A stretch of DNA of 16,703 bases from an uncultured Chloroflexota bacterium (GTDB lineage Bacteria > Chloroflexota > Dehalococcoidia > UBA3495): assembly GCA_913052545.1 (NCBI GenBank), contig CAJXEF010000025.1:1-16703 (forward strand), given 5' to 3'. Shown in pieces: positions 1-6,915 of the stretch. The notes beneath the pieces were generated by a model. The model was not told the DNA's origin. It ran no database searches and was given only the letters and a program-made list of their open reading frames with translations. A program made the translations under genes and the position numbers. How positions within the stretch are numbered: the stretch's first letter is position 1; each line of letters begins with the position of its first letter.

Positions 1-116
1 ACTAGGCTACCTCTCTTGTAATTAAGATATTGAGTCCAAATTCCTCAGTACCACTTTCTTTACCCTGTATTTCTCCAGTATCATATATACGCCTAAATAC
101 ACACAAATCTGTCAGA

Positions 117-716
117 TTATCGATCCATAAATCCTTCTAGGCGTTCCTTCACCCTAGGCCAATCATCATCCGTAAAACCGTATATTACAGTGTCTCTATG
201 CGTGCCATCCTTACGAATTCTTTGCTTCCTCAGTAACCCCTCTTGTACCCCTCCAATTCGTTCTACTGCGCGACGGGACCGCATATTTGTTACATCAACA
301 TTTAAACTAACTCTAAAAGCCCCGAATTCCTCAAAAGCATATTTGAGAAGCATATATTTGCATTCCGTATTAACCCCTGTACGTTGGTATTTAACTCCGT
401 ACCAACTGGCAATCGCTATAGTACGATTCGTTTTGTTTATCTCAGAATAACCAGTAGATCCTGCGAATTCTCCATCAGCTAAAGATATCACCGCAAATGG
501 GAGTCGTTGGCCTGCTTCCTGATCGGATAAACGCCCTTTAATCCATTGCTCTGCCTCATCTAAAACTCTCGGTGCATCCATGGCGAAAAACTGCCATATA
601 GACTCATCTTGGGCTATATTTAATAAACCAGGAGCATGATCTAGAGTCAGAGGTTCTAAGCGGACAAGATTACCCTGTAACGTCATGGGTTTTGGATCAA
701 ATCTGTTATCAACCAT
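117..716 (-). CDS. GNAT-family N-acetyltransferase, RimJ/RimL type
   Basis: Predicted acetyl-CoA-dependent N-acetyltransferase of the GNAT_3 (RimJ/RimL) branch, 199 aa, the usual size for the family. The early LVRLEPLTLDHAPGL stretch (residues 18-32) is the typical first strand and helix. QRTGVN at 111-116 is a version of the acetyl-CoA pyrophosphate loop. NMRSRRAVERIGG at 144-156 is the characteristic helix near the C-terminus. The acceptor may be a protein N-terminus, an amino acid or an antibiotic; the sequence does not decide. The frame can be extended to a TTG at 731, but the ATG at 716 has GAGGAG three bases upstream, so ATG is preferred although that spacing is short. It is monocistronic, divergent from the small gene at 987. 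Confidence in the family is high and in the substrate low. Confidence 0.88.
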   Translation of the reverse strand: MVDNRFDPKPMTLQGNLVRLEPLTLDHAPGLLNIAQDESIWQFFAMDAPRVLDEAEQWIKGRLSDQEAGQRLPFAVISLADGEFAGSTGYSEINKTNRTIAIASWYGVKYQRTGVNTECKYMLLKYAFEEFGAFRVSLNVDVTNMRSRRAVERIGGVQEGLLRKQRIRKDGTHRDTVIYGFTDDDWPRVKERLEGFMDR

Positions 717-926
717 TCGCTCCTCGCTCAATTTAAAATGTTAGGCCACGGGAGATTTCGACCAAAGTCGAGTTTAGAAATTATCTAGGATCCATTAGTC
801 GGGAATTGTGACCACTTAGTTAATATGATTTTTTCTACCATTACGTCAGATGTTTCGTTCATAATCAGACCTGAACATGCCATTAAGGAAAGAATATCAA
901 CCCAAAGTAACTCTACTTATTTCCAG

Positions 927-954
927 TTGTTAGATCTTTATCATATACTAATAT
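927..954 (+). promoter_or_regulatory. possible sigma-70-type promoter for the small gene at 987
   Basis: TTGTTA at 927-932 and TAATAT at 949-954 are separated by 16 bases, near the vegetative promoter consensus, and lie about 30 bases before the small gene. The rest of the divergent region (717-926) shows no RNA gene; it holds only a 5-bp dyad, TCGAC/GTCGA, at 758-771. Confidence 0.3.
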
Positions 955-986
955 ACCGTTGATTCGAAATCTATTAGTACCGGGTG

Positions 987-1307
987 ATGATTCATCATAT
1001 GAACTTCGAACACATGGGGCTCAGATGGGGATATGTATTCCTCCGAACCGCATCACATATCAGTAACGACGACTTAGAAGATCTCATGGTCCAAGCTGTG
1101 GAAATGTACCTAGCAGGAGAAGATTCAAGGGAAATCAAGCAACCTGAATATGAGGGTCGGTTATACACTGAAAGAAGACATGAATTGCTCGGAGGTTTTG
1201 GAGGCCAACGTTTTGATGCCGATCTGGAAACAGCACGGGGGCAAGACAGTGCGACATTCCTAGTTAACGAGCAAACCGGTGGTGGATCAGGTTTCTCTAA
1301 GAATTAA
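987..1307 (+). CDS. small hypothetical protein (106 aa)
   Basis: I do not recognise this protein. It has no signal peptide or membrane segment. The middle is strongly charged (SNDDLEDLM, then AGEDSREIKQPEYEG and YTERRHELLGG), and the last third is glycine-rich and polar, ending GGGSGFSKN. Codon use looks like that of the surrounding genes, and a promoter-like sequence lies just upstream, which argues that it is expressed. A GTG at 984 directly precedes the ATG at 987, and another ATG lies at 999. No clear ribosome binding site chooses among them, so the start is uncertain. It sits 189 bases before the exonuclease III gene on the same strand, probably as a separate transcript. It could be a spurious frame. 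Confidence 0.5.
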   Translation: MIHHMNFEHMGLRWGYVFLRTASHISNDDLEDLMVQAVEMYLAGEDSREIKQPEYEGRLYTERRHELLGGFGGQRFDADLETARGQDSATFLVNEQTGGGSGFSKN

Positions 1308-1394
1308 TTAAATACTGCTTACTATCAGATAAATGTGCTATAACTCCTTTATGATAATCAATCCAAAATAAAAAAAACTGAGGGCTTGGGTAGA

Positions 1395-1424
1395 TTGGTA
1401 CTGTTAAGGAATTCAGCTTATAAG
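1395..1424 (+). promoter_or_regulatory. possible promoter for the exonuclease III gene
   Basis: TTGGTA at 1395-1400 and TATAAG at 1419-1424 are 18 bases apart, about 70 bases before the start codon. The -10 box lies inside the perfect 10-bp palindrome GCTTATAAGC (1416-1425), which could be an operator or chance. The rest of 1308-1496 shows an A-rich run near 1370 and no RNA gene. Confidence 0.35.
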
Positions 1425-1496
1425 CATCTCAAGGATATGCTCACCTAGTAAAACCACTTGACCATAGGTAGGTAGAACCATGTTGGGAGAACTAAT

Positions 1497-2270
1497 ATGA
1501 CTGATCATTTAACCGCGTTATCTTGGAACGTTAATGGGCTACGGGCAGCGCACAAAAAGGGATTTCTAGATTGGTTAAACTTAGCATCACCAGAATTTTT
1601 ATGCCTGCAAGAGACCAAGGCGCATGTCGAACAACTTCCAGATGAAATTAAGGAAATCTCCGGATATCACTCCTATTTTTGTTCGGGGGAAAGAAAAGGG
1701 TACAGCGGAGTAGCCATATACAGTAAAACGGAACCCATATCAGTGGAATACGGCTTTGGACTCGAGAAGTTTGACAATGAAGGTCGGATTTTGGTTGCTG
1801 ACTATGGCGAATTTACCTTGATAAATATATATTTCCCTAATGGGCAATCTTCAGTAGACAGGCTAGACTACAAAATGGAATTTTACGACGCATTTTTAAG
1901 TTTTGTAGATAGACTTAGCCAAGATGGGAAAGATGTCGTTATATGTGGCGACTATAACACGGCTCATACAGAGATAGATTTGGCGCGACCCAAGGCCAAT
2001 GAAAAGACTTCGGGATTCCTCCCAATGGAGAGGGACTGGATGGATAAATTCATTGGACACGGGTATTTAGATACATTCCGCATGTACCATAAAGAACCCG
2101 AAAAGTATTCCTATTGGGACCAGATTACCAGAGCTAGGACTCGTAATGTCGGTTGGAGAATCGATTATTTCTTTGCTAACACATCATTCTCTAAACGAGT
2201 TAAAGAGGCATTCATTTTAGCTGATGTCATGGGATCAGATCATTGCCCTGTTGGCATCCAAATAGGCTAG
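1497..2270 (+). CDS. xth: exodeoxyribonuclease III (AP endonuclease family)
   Basis: Base-excision-repair nuclease: it cuts the DNA backbone 5' of abasic sites and has 3'-5' exonuclease and 3'-phosphatase activities in the family. At 257 aa it is full length, and all signature blocks appear in order: [10 protein letters not shown] with Asn11; LQETK with the metal ligand Glu39; GYSGVAIYS at 68-76; INIYFPNGQ with Tyr112; [16 protein letters not shown] with Asp152 and Asn154; GFLPMERDW at 173-181; RIDYFF at 221-226; and SDHCPVG with the catalytic Asp248-His249 pair. The ATG has GGGAG about eight bases upstream. No partner gene adjoins it, so it is likely a stand-alone housekeeping gene. Nothing is missing from the active site. 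Confidence 0.96.
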   Translation: MTDHLTALSWNVNGLRAAHKKGFLDWLNLASPEFLCLQETKAHVEQLPDEIKEISGYHSYFCSGERKGYSGVAIYSKTEPISVEYGFGLEKFDNEGRILVADYGEFTLINIYFPNGQSSVDRLDYKMEFYDAFLSFVDRLSQDGKDVVICGDYNTAHTEIDLARPKANEKTSGFLPMERDWMDKFIGHGYLDTFRMYHKEPEKYSYWDQITRARTRNVGWRIDYFFANTSFSKRVKEAFILADVMGSDHCPVGIQIG

Positions 2271-2276
2271 AATCCG

Positions 2277-2364
2277 GGATTCACAATTAATTGGATAGCC
2301 CAGGAACTAGCTCGGGTCAGCCACTGATAGCAAATGCCCATCCATTCGACATTATTGTGAATTC
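2277..2364 (+). repeat. long-range inverted repeat in the leader of the TPP-enzyme gene
   Basis: GGATTCACAAT at 2277-2287 pairs with ATTGTGAATTC at 2354-2364: 11 pairs, one of them G-T, enclosing 66 bases. The 13-base palindrome GAATCCGGGATTC (2270-2282) overlaps the left arm. A TAGAAT -10-like box follows at 2395-2400 with a poor -35. The order of bases does not match the conserved core of the TPP riboswitch, although the downstream gene is a TPP enzyme. Confidence 0.35.
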
Positions 2365-2438
2365 TAAGGTCTTCGGGATCACTGTGTAATAGGATAGAAT
2401 GGCAACCACGAGAATATAGAACAGAGGAGTAACTAGAG

Positions 2439-4091
2439 ATGTCACTTGACGTAGCCACAGGAATAGCCCGCATTTTAAAACAAGAAGGGATCGAATGGGT
2501 TTCAACATTCCCTGTTTGCCGAGTTAATAACGCTTTAGGCAAGGAAGGAGTCCCTATAGTTATGATGCGAGATGATAGATATGCCGTAGCACTGGCTGAT
2601 GCATATTCTCGTGTCACTGCCGGCACAAAAATTGGCGTATGCACATTTCAAGGGGGAGTAAATGCAGCAGGGATGCAATACGCGTATGCTGGCATAGCCC
2701 AAGCTTTTGAAGACGGTTCTCCCGTTTTATGCATAACGGATGGTGTACCTATTGGACAATCAGGGAACAGTCAATTCGATGTTCCGGCGAGCTTGAAAAC
2801 AGTATCTAAATGGTATGGGTATATTGACGATCCTAAACGCGTCCCTGAATTCATGAGACGGGCCTTTACACTTCTAAGATCAGGCAGGCCTGGCCCTATC
2901 GTAATCGCTGTTCCCGACCCAACAGGTGAATACGATGAGACGGCCGATCCATATATACCAGTGAAAGGTTGGAAATCTGGCCCCGATTCGGAAGATGTTT
3001 CCAGCGCTCTAGAATTATTGGACCAATCCCAGAATCCCTTAATATATGCAGGAGAAGGCGTTATATATGCCGGTGCTGCTGACGAGTTAAGGTCATTTGC
3101 AGAATCACGAAGTATTCCTGTTGTCACTACACTCAAAGGAAAAGGGGCATTCCCTGAAAATCACCCCTTGTTTGTCGGCGTTAGGGGAGAACAAGTGGAA
3201 CAATATCTGAACTCCAGTGATCTCATCCTTGCGATAGGATCTAGCTTATCGCCTGGCAGATTCAGTCACGCCATCCCAAATGCTACAAACAAAACTATAA
3301 TTCACTGCAATGTAGATGAATTACATATAAATAAGATTTACCCGACATCTCATGCATTAATTGGTGATGCTCGTTTAACTTTAAAAGCCCTTATCGCACA
3401 GTCAGGGACGAGAGCTGCACCACCCGCAAATACCGAGAAGATTTACTCTGATATACGATCAGCACGTGAAACAGCTATGGCTCCTTACAATGCGGCCATG
3501 GTTTCAGAAGATAAACCCATTAACCCTTACCGAGTATACGCCGGGTTAATGGAAGCCCTAGATCCTAATAACTCATTTGTTACTCATGAATCAGGCAACA
3601 CCAGAGATCAATTGAGTACTATTTACGACACTTTGGTCCCCCGCGGATTCCTCGGATGGGGTAATGTATCTACATTAGGGTTTGGCCTCGCAGGAGCCCT
3701 AGCGGCTAAAATAGCCGAACCTAACCGACCCTCCATAGTAGTCACAGGTGAAGCAGGTCTGGGGTATATGTTAGGAAACTTAGAAGTTACCCTTAGACAA
3801 AATGTCGCGATTACTGTAGTTCACATCAGTAACGGAGGATTCGCAGGCTATGGGCCCGGATTCTGGGGAGCTGGTCACGACCCTTATACACACAGCGTAC
3901 TTGGATACGATGATGTAGATATGTCTAAAGTGCTAGCGGAGCTCGGATTACATACTGAACGAGTCTACGAACCATCCGATGTTGTACCAGCGTTAGAAAG
4001 AGCCATCGATAAAAACTCTTCAGGACAACCTGCTTATATAGAATTTATCTGTAGCCAATATCCAGTCTATGGTAGCTGGGTCGGAAGATAA
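2439..4091 (+). CDS. thiamine-diphosphate-dependent enzyme, acetolactate-synthase-like, with altered signature residues
   Basis: A 550-aa protein with the three-domain layout of the acetolactate synthase/benzoylformate decarboxylase superfamily: Pyr domain (about 1-165), central domain (about 185-320) and PP domain (about 350-545). It matches the poorly characterised branch often annotated 'thiamine pyrophosphate-requiring protein' (phrases such as ALADAYSRVTAG and GIAQAFEDGSPVL). The position normally held by the cofactor-activating Glu is Asp46 (RDDR in place of the usual RxE). The metal-binding GDG/GDA motif reads Gly437-Glu438-Ala439. The paired Asn is kept at 465 (ISNGGF), 27 residues on. 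Fold and TPP binding are probable, but the reaction (ligation, decarboxylation or none) cannot be named. GAGGAG lies nine bases before the ATG. No small regulatory subunit gene adjoins it, so a role in branched-chain amino-acid synthesis is unlikely. Confidence 0.88.
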   Translation: MSLDVATGIARILKQEGIEWVSTFPVCRVNNALGKEGVPIVMMRDDRYAVALADAYSRVTAGTKIGVCTFQGGVNAAGMQYAYAGIAQAFEDGSPVLCITDGVPIGQSGNSQFDVPASLKTVSKWYGYIDDPKRVPEFMRRAFTLLRSGRPGPIVIAVPDPTGEYDETADPYIPVKGWKSGPDSEDVSSALELLDQSQNPLIYAGEGVIYAGAADELRSFAESRSIPVVTTLKGKGAFPENHPLFVGVRGEQVEQYLNSSDLILAIGSSLSPGRFSHAIPNATNKTIIHCNVDELHINKIYPTSHALIGDARLTLKALIAQSGTRAAPPANTEKIYSDIRSARETAMAPYNAAMVSEDKPINPYRVYAGLMEALDPNNSFVTHESGNTRDQLSTIYDTLVPRGFLGWGNVSTLGFGLAGALAAKIAEPNRPSIVVTGEAGLGYMLGNLEVTLRQNVAITVVHISNGGFAGYGPGFWGAGHDPYTHSVLGYDDVDMSKVLAELGLHTERVYEPSDVVPALERAIDKNSSGQPAYIEFICSQYPVYGSWVGR

Positions 4092-4167
4092 CGAGACTGA
4101 CTAACCAAGCCCCAATGGATATTACACAATAAATTCTAAAACAGCCTCTATGCCACCCATCGTGGTG

Positions 4168-4199
4168 AAAAAGTTTCATCGGGTCTCAGCCCGATGGAA
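4168..4199 (-). terminator. intrinsic terminator for the leftward gene at 4222
   Basis: Bases 4174-4183 pair with 4190-4199 (10 pairs, one G-T, six-base loop). Read on the minus strand, the GC-rich hairpin is followed by CTTTTTC. It lies 22 bases after the stop of the leftward gene. The T-run is missing on the plus side, so it is oriented for the minus strand, although the hairpin may also slow the convergent TPP-gene transcript. Confidence 0.7.
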
Positions 4200-4221
4200 C
4201 TCGTCATGTATTGATGAACCC

Positions 4222-4839
4222 TCAATCGCTATCATGTCCTATAAGGCGTCGCACAGAGATTAACCAATTTAAAATGTGTCCTGACTGATCATTAAACTCA
4301 TTAACTTCGTTACCATGCAACAACGCCAGGAATTCATCGGGGTCGGTTTTAAGACTCTCGTGATAAATACATCCGATTAATTCTTTCAATGACAATGAGC
4401 CTACTTCACCAAGGTTCTCTGTATGGGGCTCTGATTGGTAAAAGGAATCACTAGGCAAATTGCCATTTTCAGGTTCTTCAGTAGACCTACGGCGATCCGA
4501 GGCCAAAACGCTTTGCAGTTCTTCCCAACTATAGATAGCCCTATCGAGGAAATATAGGTTGGCAAGTTCTGCAGGGATACACCACTCCCGGTATCCTTTC
4601 CCTTCCTCGAACCACTCGTATTGGGTTAACTCGGCGTCAGGTATATCTAATACCAAATACGCCTCGGAATTAACCCCTTCATTTTCATCAAGCACCACGT
4701 CACTAAAAAAAACACCTGTAGTATTTACGGGTTCACCAGTGGCAGCGTTGAACAAGCCAAAATTATTTGTTAGGTTTTCAAAACCTTCCGTTAACATCTG
4801 CCTAGCATGAACGATAGCAGCACCGTGATATAGTTTCAT
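4222..4839 (-). CDS. hypothetical protein with an ADP-ribosyltransferase-like N-terminal half
   Basis: 205 aa; the function is not known to me. The N-terminal half contains KLYHGA (2-7), MLTEGF (15-20), a TGVFFSDV strand (41-48), a VLDIPDAEL strand (63-71) and EEGKGYREWCIPAEL (78-92). Small uncharacterised proteins with this pattern occur widely in bacteria. The order LYHG, then a GF turn, then GVFFSD resembles the His and Tyr/Phe-x-Ser positions of PARP-like ADP-ribosyltransferases, but that is inference and no catalytic Glu can be assigned firmly. The C-terminal half is acidic with a low-complexity stretch (about 115-145) and a final amphipathic helix. The frame extends to a GTG at 4854. 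ATG at 4839 is preferred because the conserved core begins at once; neither start has a clear ribosome binding site. It is monocistronic, divergent from the hydrolase at 5034, and followed by a terminator. Confidence 0.75.
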   Translation of the reverse strand: MKLYHGAAIVHARQMLTEGFENLTNNFGLFNAATGEPVNTTGVFFSDVVLDENEGVNSEAYLVLDIPDAELTQYEWFEEGKGYREWCIPAELANLYFLDRAIYSWEELQSVLASDRRRSTEEPENGNLPSDSFYQSEPHTENLGEVGSLSLKELIGCIYHESLKTDPDEFLALLHGNEVNEFNDQSGHILNWLISVRRLIGHDSD

Positions 4840-5033
4840 TTGTTTATTGGCCACACGTAAGTATTTTCATAAGCAGGTATTAAGAATATCTTATACATTG
4901 CCGATTTTGCTAAATGTTACTAATCATCACCATAAAATGATCAGCCTAACCTGGACAATTTGCAAGAGAAGGTATCCAGAGCTTCGATTTCTCATTCTGA
5001 TATCCTATTTCGAACATACCAATTGGAGAAACA

Positions 5034-5909
5034 ATGTCAAACTACCCAAAGGATTGTTATATAGAAGTAACAGGCGGACGGGTCTGGTATGAAATAATTG
5101 GTGATGGACCCGGTTTACCCCTTATTACGCTCCATGGGGGGCCCGGATCAAGCCATTTTGGACTGGAACCACTGAAAGCCCTAGGAGCAGATAGACCTAT
5201 AGTATTTTATGACCAACTTGGATGTGGAAACTCAGATCGACCGGACGACCCAGAGTTGTGGCACATAGATCGATTCGTTGACGAATTGTTAGAGCTCATC
5301 ACGTCTCTCGGGTTTAAACAATTCCATATTTTGGGCCATTCATGGGGAACTATGCTGGCTACAGATTACTACCTATCTCACCCAAAGGGGATAACCAGTT
5401 TAATTTTTTCAAGCCCTTGCTTAAGTGTCCCCCTTTGGTTAGCCGATTGTAATCGATATAGGGTACAACTACCTAATTCAATAAAACGAACTTTGGAATA
5501 TCACGAAACCAATGGTTCCACGGACTCTGAGGACTATCGTAATGCCACTAAAGAATTCAACAAACGCCATGTTTTACGGCTTGAAACTCCCCCTTTACCG
5601 GTTATCAAGGGTCGGGAAAACAGGGGAGCCCAAGTTTACAAGACTATGTGGGGCGACAATGAGTTCTTTATGGATGGCAACTTGAAAGATTACGATAGGA
5701 CTGACAGGTTAAGCTCATTCAAGATCCCAACTCTATATTCTTGCGGTAGATTTGACGAGGCTTCACCTGATACAGTTAAAATTTATTCCGATCTGACACC
5801 TACGTCGGAATTTCACGTGTACGAGAACAGTGCTCATATGCCACATTGGGAAGATCCTGATGAATATCTAGCAACTGTTAGAGAGTTCTTGATCAGGTGT
5901 GAAGCCTGA
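5034..5909 (+). CDS. proline-specific peptidase (proline iminopeptidase-like, alpha/beta hydrolase, S33)
   Basis: A 291-aa cytoplasmic alpha/beta hydrolase of the proline-specific peptidase type, expected to remove N-terminal proline or a similar residue from small peptides or amides. The oxyanion-hole motif HGGPGSS is at residues 34-40, YDQLGCGNSD at 59-68, and the nucleophile elbow GHSWGTM at 101-107 with Ser103. Asp241 (GRFDEASP) and His268 (SAHMPHWEDP) complete the triad. A helical cap lies between about 130 and 215. GGAG sits six bases before the ATG, which supports this start. Amide and epoxide hydrolases share much of this pattern, so the natural substrate could be an amino-acid amide. 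The next gene is 176 bases away across inverted repeats and is probably transcribed separately. Confidence 0.87.
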   Translation: MSNYPKDCYIEVTGGRVWYEIIGDGPGLPLITLHGGPGSSHFGLEPLKALGADRPIVFYDQLGCGNSDRPDDPELWHIDRFVDELLELITSLGFKQFHILGHSWGTMLATDYYLSHPKGITSLIFSSPCLSVPLWLADCNRYRVQLPNSIKRTLEYHETNGSTDSEDYRNATKEFNKRHVLRLETPPLPVIKGRENRGAQVYKTMWGDNEFFMDGNLKDYDRTDRLSSFKIPTLYSCGRFDEASPDTVKIYSDLTPTSEFHVYENSAHMPHWEDPDEYLATVREFLIRCEA

Positions 5910-5911
5910 TC
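5891..5911 (+). other. hairpin spanning the stop codon of the proline-peptidase gene
   Basis: GATCAGG at 5891-5897 is the perfect complement of CCTGATC at 5905-5911, with a seven-base loop. The TGA stop lies within the right arm. No T-run follows, so it is not a standard terminator; it may protect the 3' end of the message. Confidence 0.35.
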
Positions 5912-5926
5912 GGCTCACCATCTAAG

Positions 5927-5968
5927 TACAACCTACGGTATTTCAGATTGCCAGAACTCTAGGTTGTA
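5927..5968. repeat. inverted repeat TACAACCTA/TAGGTTGTA
   Basis: Perfect 9-bp arms at 5927-5935 and 5960-5968 enclose 24 bases. A further GGTA/TGCC pairing (one G-T) is possible inside. The heptamer TACAACC recurs at 6032-6038 in the next dyad. A regulator site or a structured RNA are both possible. Confidence 0.4.
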
Positions 5969-6026
5969 ATAACCGATTCAGATAAACCGTTCGAAGGTTA
6001 GCAAAAACCGCTTGGTATTTCTAAAA

Positions 6027-6065
6027 ATGACTACAACCGCTACAATAGGCCACACCTGTAGTCAT
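6027..6065 (+). promoter_or_regulatory. inverted repeat flanking a -10-like box before the esterase gene
   Basis: ATGACTACA (6027-6035) and TGTAGTCAT (6057-6065) are perfect 9-bp inverted arms. The -10-like TACAAT lies between them at 6041-6046; the -35 is poor (TTTCTA at 6018-6023). Transcription would start near 6052, about 34 bases before the esterase ATG. The arrangement suits a promoter with an operator or a dyad in the RNA. Confidence 0.4.
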
Positions 6066-6085
6066 CTAAAAAAATATATAAGACT

Positions 6086-6895
6086 ATGGCCTATCTACTG
6101 GATCAAATGGAATCAGGCTCGATACAAATAGATAATGACGTCCTGGTCGCCGAGGTAGATGGACGAGAGTTACGTGCGGACATCTGTCACCCTGCAGATA
6201 AAACCGAGTTAGTGCCTGCCATCATATTTTTCCCGGGCGGTAGCTGGCTTAGTGCCAATAGGGCCAATCTTAAAGGGAGATTCGGGATTCCTTTAGCGAG
6301 AAGAGGGTACGTCTGCATTACCGGTGAGTACCGGGTTACTGAAGAAGCCCCCTGGCCTGCCCAGATTCGTGACGTCCAAAAATACATATCATGGACTAGA
6401 TATCATTCGGAAGATTTAAACATCCATCCTTCTAAAATAGCCGTGGCCGGTAAGTCTGCCGGCGGACATCTAGCATTGTTGGCGGCAGGTATTTCTCAAC
6501 AGCTCAATACAACTCTGGAAGATGAAATCGTCTTAGCAAACACTACCGTGAATGCTGTTATCGGTGTATCCGCCGTATCCAATTTGGCCGAAGTTATTGG
6601 GCGATCAGATTTATCCCCGCTTTTGGGAGCAAATCCCACTACAGAAATGATTGACTCAGCTAATCCTATAGAACAGGTAACCGACAAATACCCTCCCACC
6701 ATGCTTTTTCATGGCACATCAGATAATCGGGTTCACCATTCTATGTCATTAAGAATGTACGAGAAATTGGAAAACAATGGAATCCCCACTGACCTAACTT
6801 TATATGCAGGTCAAGGCCATTCTTTTGACAGTGATCCAATATTTACTGAAAGTATATGTGATAGCATCGCTCTTTTTATATCCAGATATCTATAG
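6086..6895 (+). CDS. alpha/beta hydrolase, esterase/lipase of the BD-FAE/HSL-like group
   Basis: A 269-aa predicted carboxylesterase. The oxyanion-hole motif is IFFPGGSW (residues 47-54), with Pro50 where the family commonly has His in HGGGW. The nucleophile elbow is Gly122-Lys-Ser124-Ala-Gly126. Asp213 in FHGTSDNRV and His245 in GQGHSFD complete the triad. It has no signal peptide, so it acts in the cytoplasm. The substrate is probably an ester or lactone of a small molecule; kynurenine formamidase-like activity is also seen in related proteins. No good Shine-Dalgarno precedes the ATG; an A/T-rich run lies there instead. It is followed 20 bases later by the flavin monooxygenase, almost certainly in one transcript, which suggests that the two act on the same compound. 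Confidence 0.86.
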   Translation: MAYLLDQMESGSIQIDNDVLVAEVDGRELRADICHPADKTELVPAIIFFPGGSWLSANRANLKGRFGIPLARRGYVCITGEYRVTEEAPWPAQIRDVQKYISWTRYHSEDLNIHPSKIAVAGKSAGGHLALLAAGISQQLNTTLEDEIVLANTTVNAVIGVSAVSNLAEVIGRSDLSPLLGANPTTEMIDSANPIEQVTDKYPPTMLFHGTSDNRVHHSMSLRMYEKLENNGIPTDLTLYAGQGHSFDSDPIFTESICDSIALFISRYL

Positions 6896-6915
6896 AGATC
6901 AACTAAAGGAGATAC

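Noticed and set aside
190..450. 86-codon forward frame
   Set aside because: It lies wholly within the acetyltransferase gene on the other strand; Cys/Ser/Pro-rich shadow composition.
1379..1460. tRNA-like stretch (GGGTAGATTGGTA resembling a D-arm)
   Set aside because: No matching T-arm (GGTTCRA), acceptor stem or anticodon arm could be placed around it.
2271..2438. TPP riboswitch upstream of the TPP-dependent enzyme
   Set aside because: The conserved CTGAGA and the later GGATAATGCCAGCG-like core are not present; a TPP-using enzyme is also not a usual riboswitch target.
2267..2644. 125-codon reverse-strand frame
   Set aside because: It overlaps the TPP-enzyme gene and its leader on the opposite strand, and its residue mix is not protein-like; it is a shadow frame.
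2439..4091. Canonical ilvB acetolactate synthase
   Set aside because: No ilvN/ilvC neighbours, and the catalytic Glu and metal Asp positions are substituted.
4559..5092. Two overlapping forward frames of about 80 codons
   Set aside because: One is the shadow of the ADP-ribosyltransferase-like gene. The other runs through the intergenic region into the hydrolase gene in a wrong frame with no ribosome site.
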